53,327 nucleotides of DNA from a bacterium (GTDB taxonomy: Bacteria; Chloroflexota; Dormibacteria; UBA8260; Bog-877), in contig JAKABA010000013.1 of NCBI GenBank assembly GCA_021802115.1, forward strand, positions 1-53,327, written 5' to 3'. The notes beneath the pieces were generated by a model. That model saw nothing but the letters and a program-made list of their open reading frames with translations, was not told the origin of the DNA and made no database searches. Position 1 is the stretch's first letter; the number at the start of each line of letters is the position of its first letter. The position numbers and the translations under genes were made by a program. Below are positions 28,530-36,309 of the stretch, in pieces.

Positions 28530-29156
28530 ATGGTCACCGACGGTGTCAAGCCTGGCTCCACCCCACCCGCCGAGCGGGGCCAGCGCAACCGCCTCGGCGA
28601 GCTCGCGGCGACAGCCTGGCAGCGGCGTTTGCCAGTTGCCATCTGGACCGGTTTGCTGGCAATCGGCCTGGGCCTGGGCTGGGCTTCGTTTGCCCTCGAG
28701 GTCAGGTATGAGGATCAATTCCGCCGGGGCGGGGTCCTGAACGGCTGGGAGAACCTGCTTCGGCAGGGCGCTCCAGGCCAGCTCCTGATACCTGTCGCAG
28801 CGGCCGGGCTGCTGGCCCTGATCGGCTGGTGGAGACTGGCCGGCGCCCGGCCCGAACCAACCCTGGGCCTGACTCGCATGGAGGGGGCACCCGTGAGCCA
28901 GCTCCGGGCCAGCCTGCGGCGGGAGCGTAGGATCGTGACCGCGGCACTGAGAGTGGTGTTCGCGCTGGCGCTCATGGTGGCCTGCCGCTTCGTCGTCTAT
29001 TTCGGGCTGGCGCTGAGCGGGAGCGCAGTCGCCCGCTCCACTCTGATGGGGGTCTTTATCGAGGGTCTGGTCTGGGCGCTGACTGGTGGTGCCTTTTGGC
29101 TCTGGAAGGGCCGTTACCTGAGCAAGCTGGAGAGTTGGGGCGTCGGTGGCGACTGA
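28530..29156 (+). CDS. Integral membrane protein of unknown function
   Basis: From ATG 28530 the product has 208 residues: a polar N-terminus of about 30 residues, TM1 (about 34-57), TM2 (about 84-105), a charged cytoplasmic-type segment (QLRASLRRERR), then two closely spaced helices (about 135-160 and 172-195) and a short basic tail. No family motif was recognised. The next gene (thioredoxin fold) starts inside its last codons, so they are co-translated, and the glycosyltransferase follows; a role in envelope assembly is possible but speculative. Confidence 0.7.
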   Translation: MVTDGVKPGSTPPAERGQRNRLGELAATAWQRRLPVAIWTGLLAIGLGLGWASFALEVRYEDQFRRGGVLNGWENLLRQGAPGQLLIPVAAAGLLALIGWWRLAGARPEPTLGLTRMEGAPVSQLRASLRRERRIVTAALRVVFALALMVACRFVVYFGLALSGSAVARSTLMGVFIEGLVWALTGGAFWLWKGRYLSKLESWGVGGD

Positions 29157-29403
29157 CACCGTCCAGCTCCTGGGCCGACACGGCTGCCACCTCTGCGAGA
29201 TGGTGCGGGCCCCCCTGGCTGAGGTCTGTGCCCAGCTGGGAGTTCCCCTGGTGGAGGTTGACGTCGATGAGGACCAGGACCTCTGGGGCACCTACAGCGA
29301 GAGGGTGCCGGTGGTGCTCTGGCACGGGGTCGTGATTGCGGAGGGACGGTTCGACCCCACGACGGTCGCGGAGGCGGTCACCTGCGATCCGAGCGCCCGA
29401 TAG
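29146..29403 (+). CDS. Glutaredoxin-like thioredoxin-fold protein (DUF836 type)
   Basis: The 85-residue protein begins with VQLLGRHGCHLCEMV, a beta strand followed by a CxxC (Cys-His-Leu-Cys) redox motif, and has the cis-Pro loop RVPVVLWHG, the core of a thioredoxin fold. This matches small DUF836/glutaredoxin-like proteins of actinobacteria. The GTG start overlaps the preceding membrane-protein gene by 11 nt, and the glycosyltransferase ATG follows 6 nt after the stop. Thiol-disulfide exchange in the cytoplasm is likely; the partner is unknown. Confidence 0.8.
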   Translation: MATDTVQLLGRHGCHLCEMVRAPLAEVCAQLGVPLVEVDVDEDQDLWGTYSERVPVVLWHGVVIAEGRFDPTTVAEAVTCDPSAR

Positions 29404-29409
29404 CGGGCC

Positions 29410-31020
29410 ATGAACGATTCGGTAACGACAGGTCAGGGGTCGGCGACCGAGCCTAGACTGCAGACCATGCCGCGCCGCCGATCCGCGCCCTCACCGACCC
29501 CGATCGAGCTATCGGTAGTGATCCCCACCCGCGATGAGGCCGGCAACGTGCCCCTGCTGCTGCAGCGGCTGCGGACCTCCCTGGCCGAGGTTTCCTTCGA
29601 GATCCTGTTCGTGGACGACAGCGATGACGCCACCCCGCAGCTGCTGCGCGACATCGCCAGCAAGGACAGCCGGGTGCGAGTACTGCACCGGGCGGCTGAC
29701 CTGCGGGCCGGCGGCCTGAGCACGGCCGTCGTGCTGGGCCTGGCGGAGGCGAGGGGCCGAGTGGTTTGCGTCATGGACGGAGACCTGCAGCATCCCCCCG
29801 AAGCGATCCTGGAACTGCTCGCGGCGGAGCGCGGTGGAGCTGACATAGTCGTCGCCAGCCGCTATCTCTCAGGGGGCAGCCGCGCGGGTCTCGGCGGGGG
29901 CTTCCGGCGCCTGGTGTCGCGGGGCGCGACGTTCCTGGCCCGGGCGATTTTCACCGAAGCGCGCGCCAGTACCGACCCCCTGGCGGGGTTCTTCCTCTGC
30001 CGCTCGGCACTGCTGTCGGGACTGGAGTTCCGCCCGGTCGGTTTCAAGATTCTGCTCGAGTTGCTGGTCTGCTCCGAGAGCGCGACCGTGGTCGACGTCC
30101 CGCTCAGCTTCCAGGTTCGGGGCGCAGGCAAGAGTAAGGCCACCCTGGCCCAGGGGTGGCTGTACCTTCGCCACCTCTGGTCTCTGGTACGGGACGTGCC
30201 GGGGAGCGCCCGGCGCTGGAAGTTTGCCGCGGTTGGGGTCAGCGGTCTGCTCCTCCTGCTGGGGGTGCTGGAGCTGGGCGGGGCGGTTCTGGGCTGGCCG
30301 GCGCTGGCCGCTTGGGGCCTGGCCTTCGCTATCTCCTTGGCATGGAACTTCACCCTCAATTTGCGCCTAACTTTCGCTGACGCGCGGCGCGAGCGCTATC
30401 CCTTGATGCGACGGTACATCGGCTCTGCGCTGACCGCCGGTGGAGTTCAGCTGGTGGCCTTTCTGGGCCTGGTGGGCCTCAACCTGCCGCTGCTGGTCGA
30501 CGGCCTGGGGGCGGCCATCGTAGCCATGGGTGTGAATGCCACCCTCAGCCTGCAGATGGTGCGCCGACGGCGCCGGCCCCCAGCTCAGCCGATCGGACTC
30601 GAACCACTTCTGGTGCGGCTCTCCCGCGCCAGTCGGTCAGACCTGGCGGTGCTGGTCAACGACGAGCAACAAGCGATCCTGGTGAGCCCCGAAGGCGATT
30701 ACCGGATGACCCCACTGGTCCGGGACCTCTGCCGTCGCGCGGCCAGCACCGGGGTTCCCGTGCTGTGGACCGAGCCTCCTTCGAGCCGGCCCCAGGCCCG
30801 CAGCAACGTGGAACTGACTTCGGTGATCGTGCTGCCGATGACCCCGCAGCGGCCGGCCCCACTGAACGCGGTGCTGCACCGCCACAGCCGCACCGCATTC
30901 AGCCCCCAGGACCTGGAGGCCGCCATGCGACAGCTCCAGCGACTGGGTCGCTGGGGCGAGATCAAAGGGAGCCCCCGGGGCCGCGCGCGATCTGAGGCTG
31001 CCGCCAACCCGGCCAGGTAG
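29410..31020 (+). CDS. Polyprenol-phosphate glycosyltransferase (GT2) with GtrA membrane domain and C-terminal extension
   Basis: The 536-residue protein has a GT2 domain starting IELSVVIPTRDEAGN (32-46), FVDDSDD (68-73) and the metal-binding DGDLQHPPE (Asp123, Asp125), as in dolichol-phosphate mannose synthases. A four-helix GtrA-like domain follows (about 270-390). The last 140 residues form a soluble alpha/beta region (LAVLVNDEQQAILVSPEGDYR... to FSPQDLEAAMRQLQRL) not usual for the family. It probably loads a sugar from a nucleotide donor onto polyprenyl phosphate at the inner membrane face. ATG 29467 is an alternative start, 12 residues before the catalytic domain. Confidence 0.88.
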   Translation: MNDSVTTGQGSATEPRLQTMPRRRSAPSPTPIELSVVIPTRDEAGNVPLLLQRLRTSLAEVSFEILFVDDSDDATPQLLRDIASKDSRVRVLHRAADLRAGGLSTAVVLGLAEARGRVVCVMDGDLQHPPEAILELLAAERGGADIVVASRYLSGGSRAGLGGGFRRLVSRGATFLARAIFTEARASTDPLAGFFLCRSALLSGLEFRPVGFKILLELLVCSESATVVDVPLSFQVRGAGKSKATLAQGWLYLRHLWSLVRDVPGSARRWKFAAVGVSGLLLLLGVLELGGAVLGWPALAAWGLAFAISLAWNFTLNLRLTFADARRERYPLMRRYIGSALTAGGVQLVAFLGLVGLNLPLLVDGLGAAIVAMGVNATLSLQMVRRRRRPPAQPIGLEPLLVRLSRASRSDLAVLVNDEQQAILVSPEGDYRMTPLVRDLCRRAASTGVPVLWTEPPSSRPQARSNVELTSVIVLPMTPQRPAPLNAVLHRHSRTAFSPQDLEAAMRQLQRLGRWGEIKGSPRGRARSEAAANPAR

Positions 31021-31052
31021 ACGTCCCGGCCGGGTGCCTTACCTTGATCGGC

Positions 31053-32009
31053 GTGGAAGGTAAAGCGCACAGGCTCGGGCCGGTCACGTGGTTCCTCCCG
31101 GTCCGCCACCGGTTGCTCGCGTGGGTGGTGGTTGCCGCCCTGGTTGGAGTGGCCATTCCCCAGAGTTCCGGAGCCCTCTCGACCTTGGTGCCCGTCTTCC
31201 TGGCTGGTCAGGTCCTCGGCGTCGCCCTCAACCTCACGCCTGGCGAGATTCGGGCTGCGTTCGGGCAGGCGCCGCTGGTCGGCCTCGCCCTCTTGGTCCA
31301 GTGGACAGCGCTGCCCGGGCTGGGGCTGGCACTCCATCTCCTGGCGCCAACGCCCACTTTGGCGAAAGGGATCGTCATCTGCGCCGTGGCGCCGGCCGAG
31401 ATCACCAGCGGGTTGATGGCCACCATCGCCGGCGGCGACGCGGCGTTGGCCATGGCCTGCATGGCGGGTTCGCTGGCGCTCTCCACCATCCTGACCCCGT
31501 TCTGGCTCGCGGTCGGTCTCGGCCCCGGAGCCCGAGTCCAACCCGGGTCGCTGGCATTGGAACTGGTCCTCTCGGTGCTGCTACCACTGGCATTGGGGGT
31601 CGGACTGCGGGCGCGCTTCCCCAGGATCGCCCGCTGGCGGCACCTGTGGCTGGACCTGAGCGCGGCCTGCCTGGTGCTGGTGGTGCTGGCCGGGACCGCC
31701 AGCGCCCGCTCGGTTTTGCTCTCCGCCACGATTCTGGCGATGCTGCCGCTGGTGCTGGCGCTCTTGTTGGGCGGAGGCGCTGTTGGCTGGGGCCTTGGGA
31801 AGGCTCTCGGGCTCAACCACCGGCGCGCGGCCGCGGTCGGATTCCCGATCGGAATCAGAGAGTTCGGGGTCGCCATCGCGGTTGCGGTGGTGGTGGCGCC
31901 GCAGGCCGCCGCGGTCGGTGGTGTCTATGGGATCGTGATGGTGGCAGGGGCCGGCACTCTGGCCACCTGGATGGCCAGGCGCGCCAGCCGGGTGCCGACG
32001 ACGATCTGA
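31053..32009 (+). CDS. BASS-family (bile acid:sodium symporter-like) transporter
   Basis: About 318 residues from GTG 31053 (TTG 31044 is an alternative), with roughly nine or ten membrane helices. The segment KGIVICAVAPAEITSGLMA...GGDAALAMA followed by LALSTILTP matches the crossover region of BASS transporters (CPGG...S...AxGD.ALS...LTP), although the usual GG is Ala-Glu. A second crossover-like segment, GFPIGIREFGVAIAVAV, sits near residue 270. Such proteins move organic anions with sodium; substrate unknown. The stop lies 21 nt from the convergent dnaE2 stop, and the gene follows the glycosyltransferase by 32 nt. Confidence 0.82.
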   Translation: MEGKAHRLGPVTWFLPVRHRLLAWVVVAALVGVAIPQSSGALSTLVPVFLAGQVLGVALNLTPGEIRAAFGQAPLVGLALLVQWTALPGLGLALHLLAPTPTLAKGIVICAVAPAEITSGLMATIAGGDAALAMACMAGSLALSTILTPFWLAVGLGPGARVQPGSLALELVLSVLLPLALGVGLRARFPRIARWRHLWLDLSAACLVLVVLAGTASARSVLLSATILAMLPLVLALLLGGGAVGWGLGKALGLNHRRAAAVGFPIGIREFGVAIAVAVVVAPQAAAVGGVYGIVMVAGAGTLATWMARRASRVPTTI

Positions 32010-32029
32010 GGCCGGGCTGGTGCCCCAGC

Positions 32030-35000
32030 TCAGTGGTAGTCGTGAGACAGAAGTGGCAGGGAATCGGCCAGGCCGGCGTCTTGGGGCCAGGGGAAAAGCC
32101 GCTCCACCAGCAGGCTCACAGCCCCGTCGGCGGACCGCAGCACGCCCTCGGCACACAACGACGGCTCATGGCTGGCCAGAGCCCGATTGCTCCGATAGAC
32201 CTCGGGGACGAACACCAGGTCCAGATGACCTGTCTCATCGGCCAGGGTGAAGAAGCGTATACCGCCAGCGGAGTGGGGCGCCTGCCGGGTGATCACCATC
32301 CCGGCCACCCTGAGCCTGCGATTGGGAGCGGTGGTGCGCGCCTCGGCCAGCGTCACCACTCCGAGCTCGCCGAGCCGGGGTCGCAGCAGGGCCATCGGGT
32401 GGGGGCCAGTGGTCAGCCCCATCACCCGGTAGTCGGTTGAGACTAGCTCCCGCAGCGACAGAGCTGGGAGGGCGGGGGCGGGAGCCGGCAGCGAGATCAG
32501 TTCCGCCTGCCTTGGCCGGCTGTCGTCCCACTTCGGCTTACCCCAAGTCCCTGATCTCTCAGCCAGAGCATCCTCCACCTCTTTGAGCCGCCACAGCAGC
32601 TTCCGGCGGGGTTCGGCGAACCCATCGAATGCCCCAACCAACACCAGCGACTCGAGTGCTGTGCGGGGAATCCCGGTGCGCCCCCAGAAGTCCTCGGGAG
32701 ACGCGTACTCTCCGAGAGCACGTACCCGATCGAGGTGATCCTGCAGGGCCGGGCCCACCCCCTTGACGTAGTTGAAGCCCAGCCGGACCGCCACTCCTGA
32801 GGCTCCTGTCTCCAGCCGGCAGCGGCCGCGACTGCGGTTGACGTCCACCGGCAGCACCTCCACACCCCGACGTCGGGCATCGTCCACCAGCACCGAGGGA
32901 TGATAGAAACCCATCGGCTGATGGTTGAGCAGCCCCACCAGGTAGGCGGCGGGATGGTGCAGCCGGAGCCAGGCGGTCTCATAGGCAGTGCGGGCGAAGG
33001 CGGCGGCGTGGCTGCGGCAGAAGCCGAATGCGGCGAACCCGCGAACGGCCGTAAAGAGCTGGTCGGCAACCGCCCGGGATACCGTGTGCGCCTGGCAGCC
33101 ACGCACAAAGTCCCGCTCCAAAGAGGCCATCTCCACCCGGGAGCGATGCCGGTTCATAGCCCGGCGAAAGCGATCTGCCTGGCCGGCGCTGAAGCCGGCC
33201 ACCTGCATGGCGATCTCCATGATCTGCTCCTGGTAAAGGATCACCCCCAGGGTGTCCTTGAGGATGGGCTTCAGCAGCGGGTGCAGGTAGGTGACCCGCT
33301 CCCGACCCTGGCGGCGGCGCAGGTAGGGATGAACCGCATGCCCCTGGATCGGGCCGGGCCGGATGATGGCGACCTCGACCACCAGGTCATTGAACTCCCT
33401 GGGCCGGGCCCGGGGCAGCGTCTGCTGCTGCGCTCGGGACTCAATCTGAAAGACCCCGATGGTGTCCGCCCGGGAGCACATCTCATAGACCTCAGGGTCG
33501 GCCAGATCCAGCTGTTCCAGGTCCGGCCGCTGCCCGGTCACCCGCTCCAGCTCGCTTAAGGTCTCGTCCACCACCGATAGGGTGCGCAGGCCCAGCAGGT
33601 CGATCTTGATCAGCCCGAGATCCTCGATGTCGTCCTTGTCGAACTGGACCACCACTCGCCCGGGTCTGGCGGCACGCTCCAGGGGCGCTATGTCCCAGAG
33701 TGGTTCCCCGGTCACCAGCATCCCGCCGACATGGATTGAGAGGTGGCGCGGGACCCCGACCACCGCCTCCACCAGCTCGGCGAACTGGCGCCATGGCAGC
33801 GACCTGAGTGTCTGATCCGGGGACTCCCCCGCCACCTCCAGCACTCGCTCGACCAGGCCACCATCCCCATCCCGACTGCCATGGTCAACCGCGCGCCCGA
33901 GCCGCTCCACCATCTGAGGAGGCATCCCCATGGCGGCCCCCACCTGCCTGAGCGCCATCCGGATCTGAAAGGTGATCACGGTGCAGACCATCCCGGTGCG
34001 CTCCTCTCCGTAGGTGTCGTACACGTGCTGGATGAGACGCTCGCGATGGCTGGTGGAGATGTCGATATCGATGTCGGGGGTGCCCTCCATCTCCTCATGC
34101 AGGAAGCGTTCGAAGAGCAGGTGGTGGGCGATTGGATCTACCCTCGTGATTCCGAGCAGGTAGGCGACCAGGCTGTCGGCGGCAGATCCACGCCCCTGGG
34201 CCGGGATCCCACTTCTCCTGGCAAAGTCCATCAGCTCGAAGACGATCAGGAAGAACTCCGCCAGATGGCACTTCGAGATCACCTCAAGCTCGTGGCTCAA
34301 CCGCTGCGCGACCTCGGGGCCAGCCTTGGGATACCGACTGGGCACCGCCCGCCGACAGAGCTCCTCCAGATATCTCTCCGGGGTGTGCCCGCCTGGGACC
34401 TTGAGCCCGGGAAACCGGCTGTGTCTAAAATCCAACTCCAACACGGCTCGAGCGGCCAGGGCACGCGCCCCCTCAAACGCCAGGGGATAGGGCAGGAGTG
34501 CGGCCAGCTCCGCCTCGGGGCGCATCTGGTACTGATGGTTGGGGAGCAGCAGGCCGCTGGCCGCCGCCTCCTCCAGGGTGCAGCCGTGACGGATGGCCGT
34601 GAGCACATCCAACAACCGGCCCTCGGCGGCCAGCGCGTAGCGGGGTGCTGCGGAGGCCACCACGCCAACCCCTGTCCGCTCAGCGCAGGCGACGGTCTCG
34701 GCGGCCAGCCAGCTGTCACCCGGCTGGAGGTGGTGCTGCAGGCAGAGCTGGACCTGGTTACTCGGGAAGGCCTCGCGCAGGGCTGTGGCGGCGGAGTCGG
34801 CGGCGCTGCGATCACCCCTAATCAGCGCCAGACTGATGGGACTATGGGGGCCGCCGGCCAGGATCGTGCAGCGATCGATCTCGCCAGGCTCCACCGGACG
34901 GGCGGCGTTCCCATCCAAGCGGGAGCGCTGGCGCAGCCGGTTCTGGACCCCAGCGGGGAGCCTGGCGTCCCTAGTTCCCAGGGCCACATCGGAACCTCCG

Positions 35001-35365
35001 GCAGCCGTCGCCAGAACCTGGTCCAGCCCAGCCAGGGTGAGGTCCGATCGCCCCTTGACCCCATTTAGCTGCGCCCGGCTCACCGCCCTGCAGAGCTGCC
35101 TGTAGGAGGAGGTGTCGGTGGCCAGAAGGACCAGCCTGCCCCCTCCCGCGAGATCCAACTCCGCCCCCACCATGGCGCCCAGACCCAGTCTGCCGGCCGC
35201 CCGGACGAGCCGGACGGCACCATAGAGCCCACCCCGATCCACCAGGCCCACGGCAGCCATCCCCAGCTCGGCCGCCCGCTCGGCGACAGCCTCGGGCGCA
35301 CTCGCCCCCTCCAGAAAGGAGAAGTAGGAGCGCGCCCAGCACTCTCCGAATCCAGTGATGCCCAT
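32030..35365 (-). CDS. dnaE2: Error-prone DNA polymerase DnaE2 (ImuC)
   Basis: About 1111 residues from ATG 35365, the length of DnaE2 rather than replicative DnaE1. Visible parts: PHP domain starting ARSYFSFLEGASAPEAV, the C-family catalytic motif EGTPDIDIDIS (two Asp near 433), KIDLLGLRTLSVVDE (third Asp near 588), YQEQIMEIAMQVAGFSAGQAD in the fingers, HhH (VKGVGPALQDHL) and a C-terminal OB fold. The usual HxH metal motif at the start of the PHP domain is missing (CWARSY). The frame runs to 35431, but ATG 35365 lies 6 nt after a TACAAT -10 preceded by a LexA box, indicating a leaderless SOS-induced mRNA. It acts with ImuA' and ImuB in translesion synthesis. Confidence 0.95.
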   Translation of the reverse strand: MGITGFGECWARSYFSFLEGASAPEAVAERAAELGMAAVGLVDRGGLYGAVRLVRAAGRLGLGAMVGAELDLAGGGRLVLLATDTSSYRQLCRAVSRAQLNGVKGRSDLTLAGLDQVLATAAGGSDVALGTRDARLPAGVQNRLRQRSRLDGNAARPVEPGEIDRCTILAGGPHSPISLALIRGDRSAADSAATALREAFPSNQVQLCLQHHLQPGDSWLAAETVACAERTGVGVVASAAPRYALAAEGRLLDVLTAIRHGCTLEEAAASGLLLPNHQYQMRPEAELAALLPYPLAFEGARALAARAVLELDFRHSRFPGLKVPGGHTPERYLEELCRRAVPSRYPKAGPEVAQRLSHELEVISKCHLAEFFLIVFELMDFARRSGIPAQGRGSAADSLVAYLLGITRVDPIAHHLLFERFLHEEMEGTPDIDIDISTSHRERLIQHVYDTYGEERTGMVCTVITFQIRMALRQVGAAMGMPPQMVERLGRAVDHGSRDGDGGLVERVLEVAGESPDQTLRSLPWRQFAELVEAVVGVPRHLSIHVGGMLVTGEPLWDIAPLERAARPGRVVVQFDKDDIEDLGLIKIDLLGLRTLSVVDETLSELERVTGQRPDLEQLDLADPEVYEMCSRADTIGVFQIESRAQQQTLPRARPREFNDLVVEVAIIRPGPIQGHAVHPYLRRRQGRERVTYLHPLLKPILKDTLGVILYQEQIMEIAMQVAGFSAGQADRFRRAMNRHRSRVEMASLERDFVRGCQAHTVSRAVADQLFTAVRGFAAFGFCRSHAAAFARTAYETAWLRLHHPAAYLVGLLNHQPMGFYHPSVLVDDARRRGVEVLPVDVNRSRGRCRLETGASGVAVRLGFNYVKGVGPALQDHLDRVRALGEYASPEDFWGRTGIPRTALESLVLVGAFDGFAEPRRKLLWRLKEVEDALAERSGTWGKPKWDDSRPRQAELISLPAPAPALPALSLRELVSTDYRVMGLTTGPHPMALLRPRLGELGVVTLAEARTTAPNRRLRVAGMVITRQAPHSAGGIRFFTLADETGHLDLVFVPEVYRSNRALASHEPSLCAEGVLRSADGAVSLLVERLFPWPQDAGLADSLPLLSHDYH

Positions 35366-35371
35366 CTGGAC

Positions 35372-35391
35372 ATTGTACGAACGCATGTTTC
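35372..35391 (-). promoter_or_regulatory. dnaE2 SOS promoter: LexA box next to -10 hexamer
   Basis: Reading the plus strand, CGAAC-GCAT-GTTTC occupies 35378-35391, a good left half and partial right half of the actinobacterial LexA site (CGAAC-N4-GTTCG). On the minus strand it reads directly into the -10 TACAAT (35372-35377). Six bases later comes ATG 35365. The same layout is found at imuA' (43464-43495). No good -35 is visible. Confidence 0.65.
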
Positions 35392-35600
35392 TTGGTGGAT
35401 GGGTCTCGATCCGACCCCGAGTCGGCCGCAATTCCAGGAGCGGAATCCCGCTTGGCCAAAGTGCTCTCCAAGCCCTGGTCGAGCCAGCCGAGGAACTACC
35501 CTCTAGCGGCCGGCCCAGAGCTCAGGCGCCTCCGCGTGACCCCGGCGATGTAACAAACATCTGACGGCCGGTCACAACCCGAGTACTGGAGTCGGATTGG

Positions 35601-35706
35601 CCGTTACTTATTTGAGAAATCGAAGGTACGGGCCTGCGGGTGTCCGTCGGACACAAGGCAACAGGGAGCTGAGGGACCGTCGCGAAGGGAAGCCGACGAT
35701 CCCTCA
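35601..35706 (+). ncRNA. Unassigned structured 5' leader before the surface-protein operon
   Basis: Three stems can form in sequence: CCGTTAC with GTACGG (35601-35607 and 35626-35631) enclosing a small ATTT/AAAT stem; GTGTCC-GTC-GGACAC (35640-35654); and a 13-bp stem with one mismatch, TGAGGGACCGTCG with CGACGATCCCTCA (35670-35682 and 35694-35706), whose 11-nt loop is CGAAGGGAAGC. The last stem ends 2-3 nt before the GGAGAG ribosome site of the gene at 35719. It matches no riboswitch consensus I could recall (c-di-AMP, c-di-GMP, cobalamin, SAM, glycine, guanidine). Confidence 0.4.
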
Positions 35707-35718
35707 TCGGAGAGAGAT

Positions 35719-36306
35719 TTGGATCGTCTGAGCAGCCGCGGGCTGGCGTCGGGCTGTCGCCGTTTTGGCCAAACCCGGCCGGCACCTCGGCACGCCGTCA
35801 CCGCCACGAGGCTCGGCTCGCGCCGGCCGCTGGTGGCTGCCGTCGCGCTACTCCTTCTGATCGCGCTCGCGGTGGCAGGGACCCGGCTGGCCGGCGCCCC
35901 CGCCAGCTCCCGGCAGAGCCAAGCCCCGGCTCGGAGCGCCAACATGGCGCGGACGGCGCCCCGCCCGACCCTGCCCGGCGCGTCGAGCCTGACCGCCAAG
36001 GCTGAGGTCGGTGGGAGCCGGAACCACCCCCCCGCCACCACCGCCAACCAGGCATCCAGCGGGCTGGCACCGATGCCAGTCGTCTTCCACTCCAATCGCA
36101 AGCCCAACCTCTCGCCTAACCCTCAGTCCGGGGCGGGGTCCGGACTGGCCTGGTTCCTGATGTGCCTGACCCTATTCCTGGGCGTCAATGGGCTGGCACT
36201 GGCAGTCATCTACACCCGCCGTCGGCAAAGGACGTCGCCGCGCCCGGTATCCAAACTTTCAGCAATTCCGAACTGGCTTCAGCCGGTTTCATATCGGGAG
36301 GAGTGA
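35719..36306 (+). CDS. Predicted membrane/secreted protein of unknown function
   Basis: The 195-residue protein begins at TTG 35719, preceded by GGAGAGAGA. It has a signal or anchor helix (about 35-55, LVAAVALLLLIALAVAGTRL), a Ser/Ala/Pro-rich outside region, and a second helix near 143-165 (LAWFLMCLTLFLGVNGLALAV) followed by a basic segment (YTRRRQRT) and a short tail. It ends 3 nt before the GTG of the large surface protein, whose ribosome site lies inside its last codons. It may be an assembly or anchoring partner of that protein. No family match; the gene is probable rather than certain. Confidence 0.55.
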   Translation: MDRLSSRGLASGCRRFGQTRPAPRHAVTATRLGSRRPLVAAVALLLLIALAVAGTRLAGAPASSRQSQAPARSANMARTAPRPTLPGASSLTAKAEVGGSRNHPPATTANQASSGLAPMPVVFHSNRKPNLSPNPQSGAGSGLAWFLMCLTLFLGVNGLALAVIYTRRRQRTSPRPVSKLSAIPNWLQPVSYREE

Positions 36307-36309
36307 CAA

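Noticed and set aside
33743..35068. 441-codon plus-strand frame opposite dnaE2
   Set aside because: Antisense shadow; dnaE2 is unmistakable on the other strand.
35601..35706. Known riboswitch (c-di-AMP, c-di-GMP, cobalamin, SAM-IV or guanidine)
   Set aside because: Stems are present, but the conserved loop sequences of these classes are missing; kept only as an unassigned structured leader.
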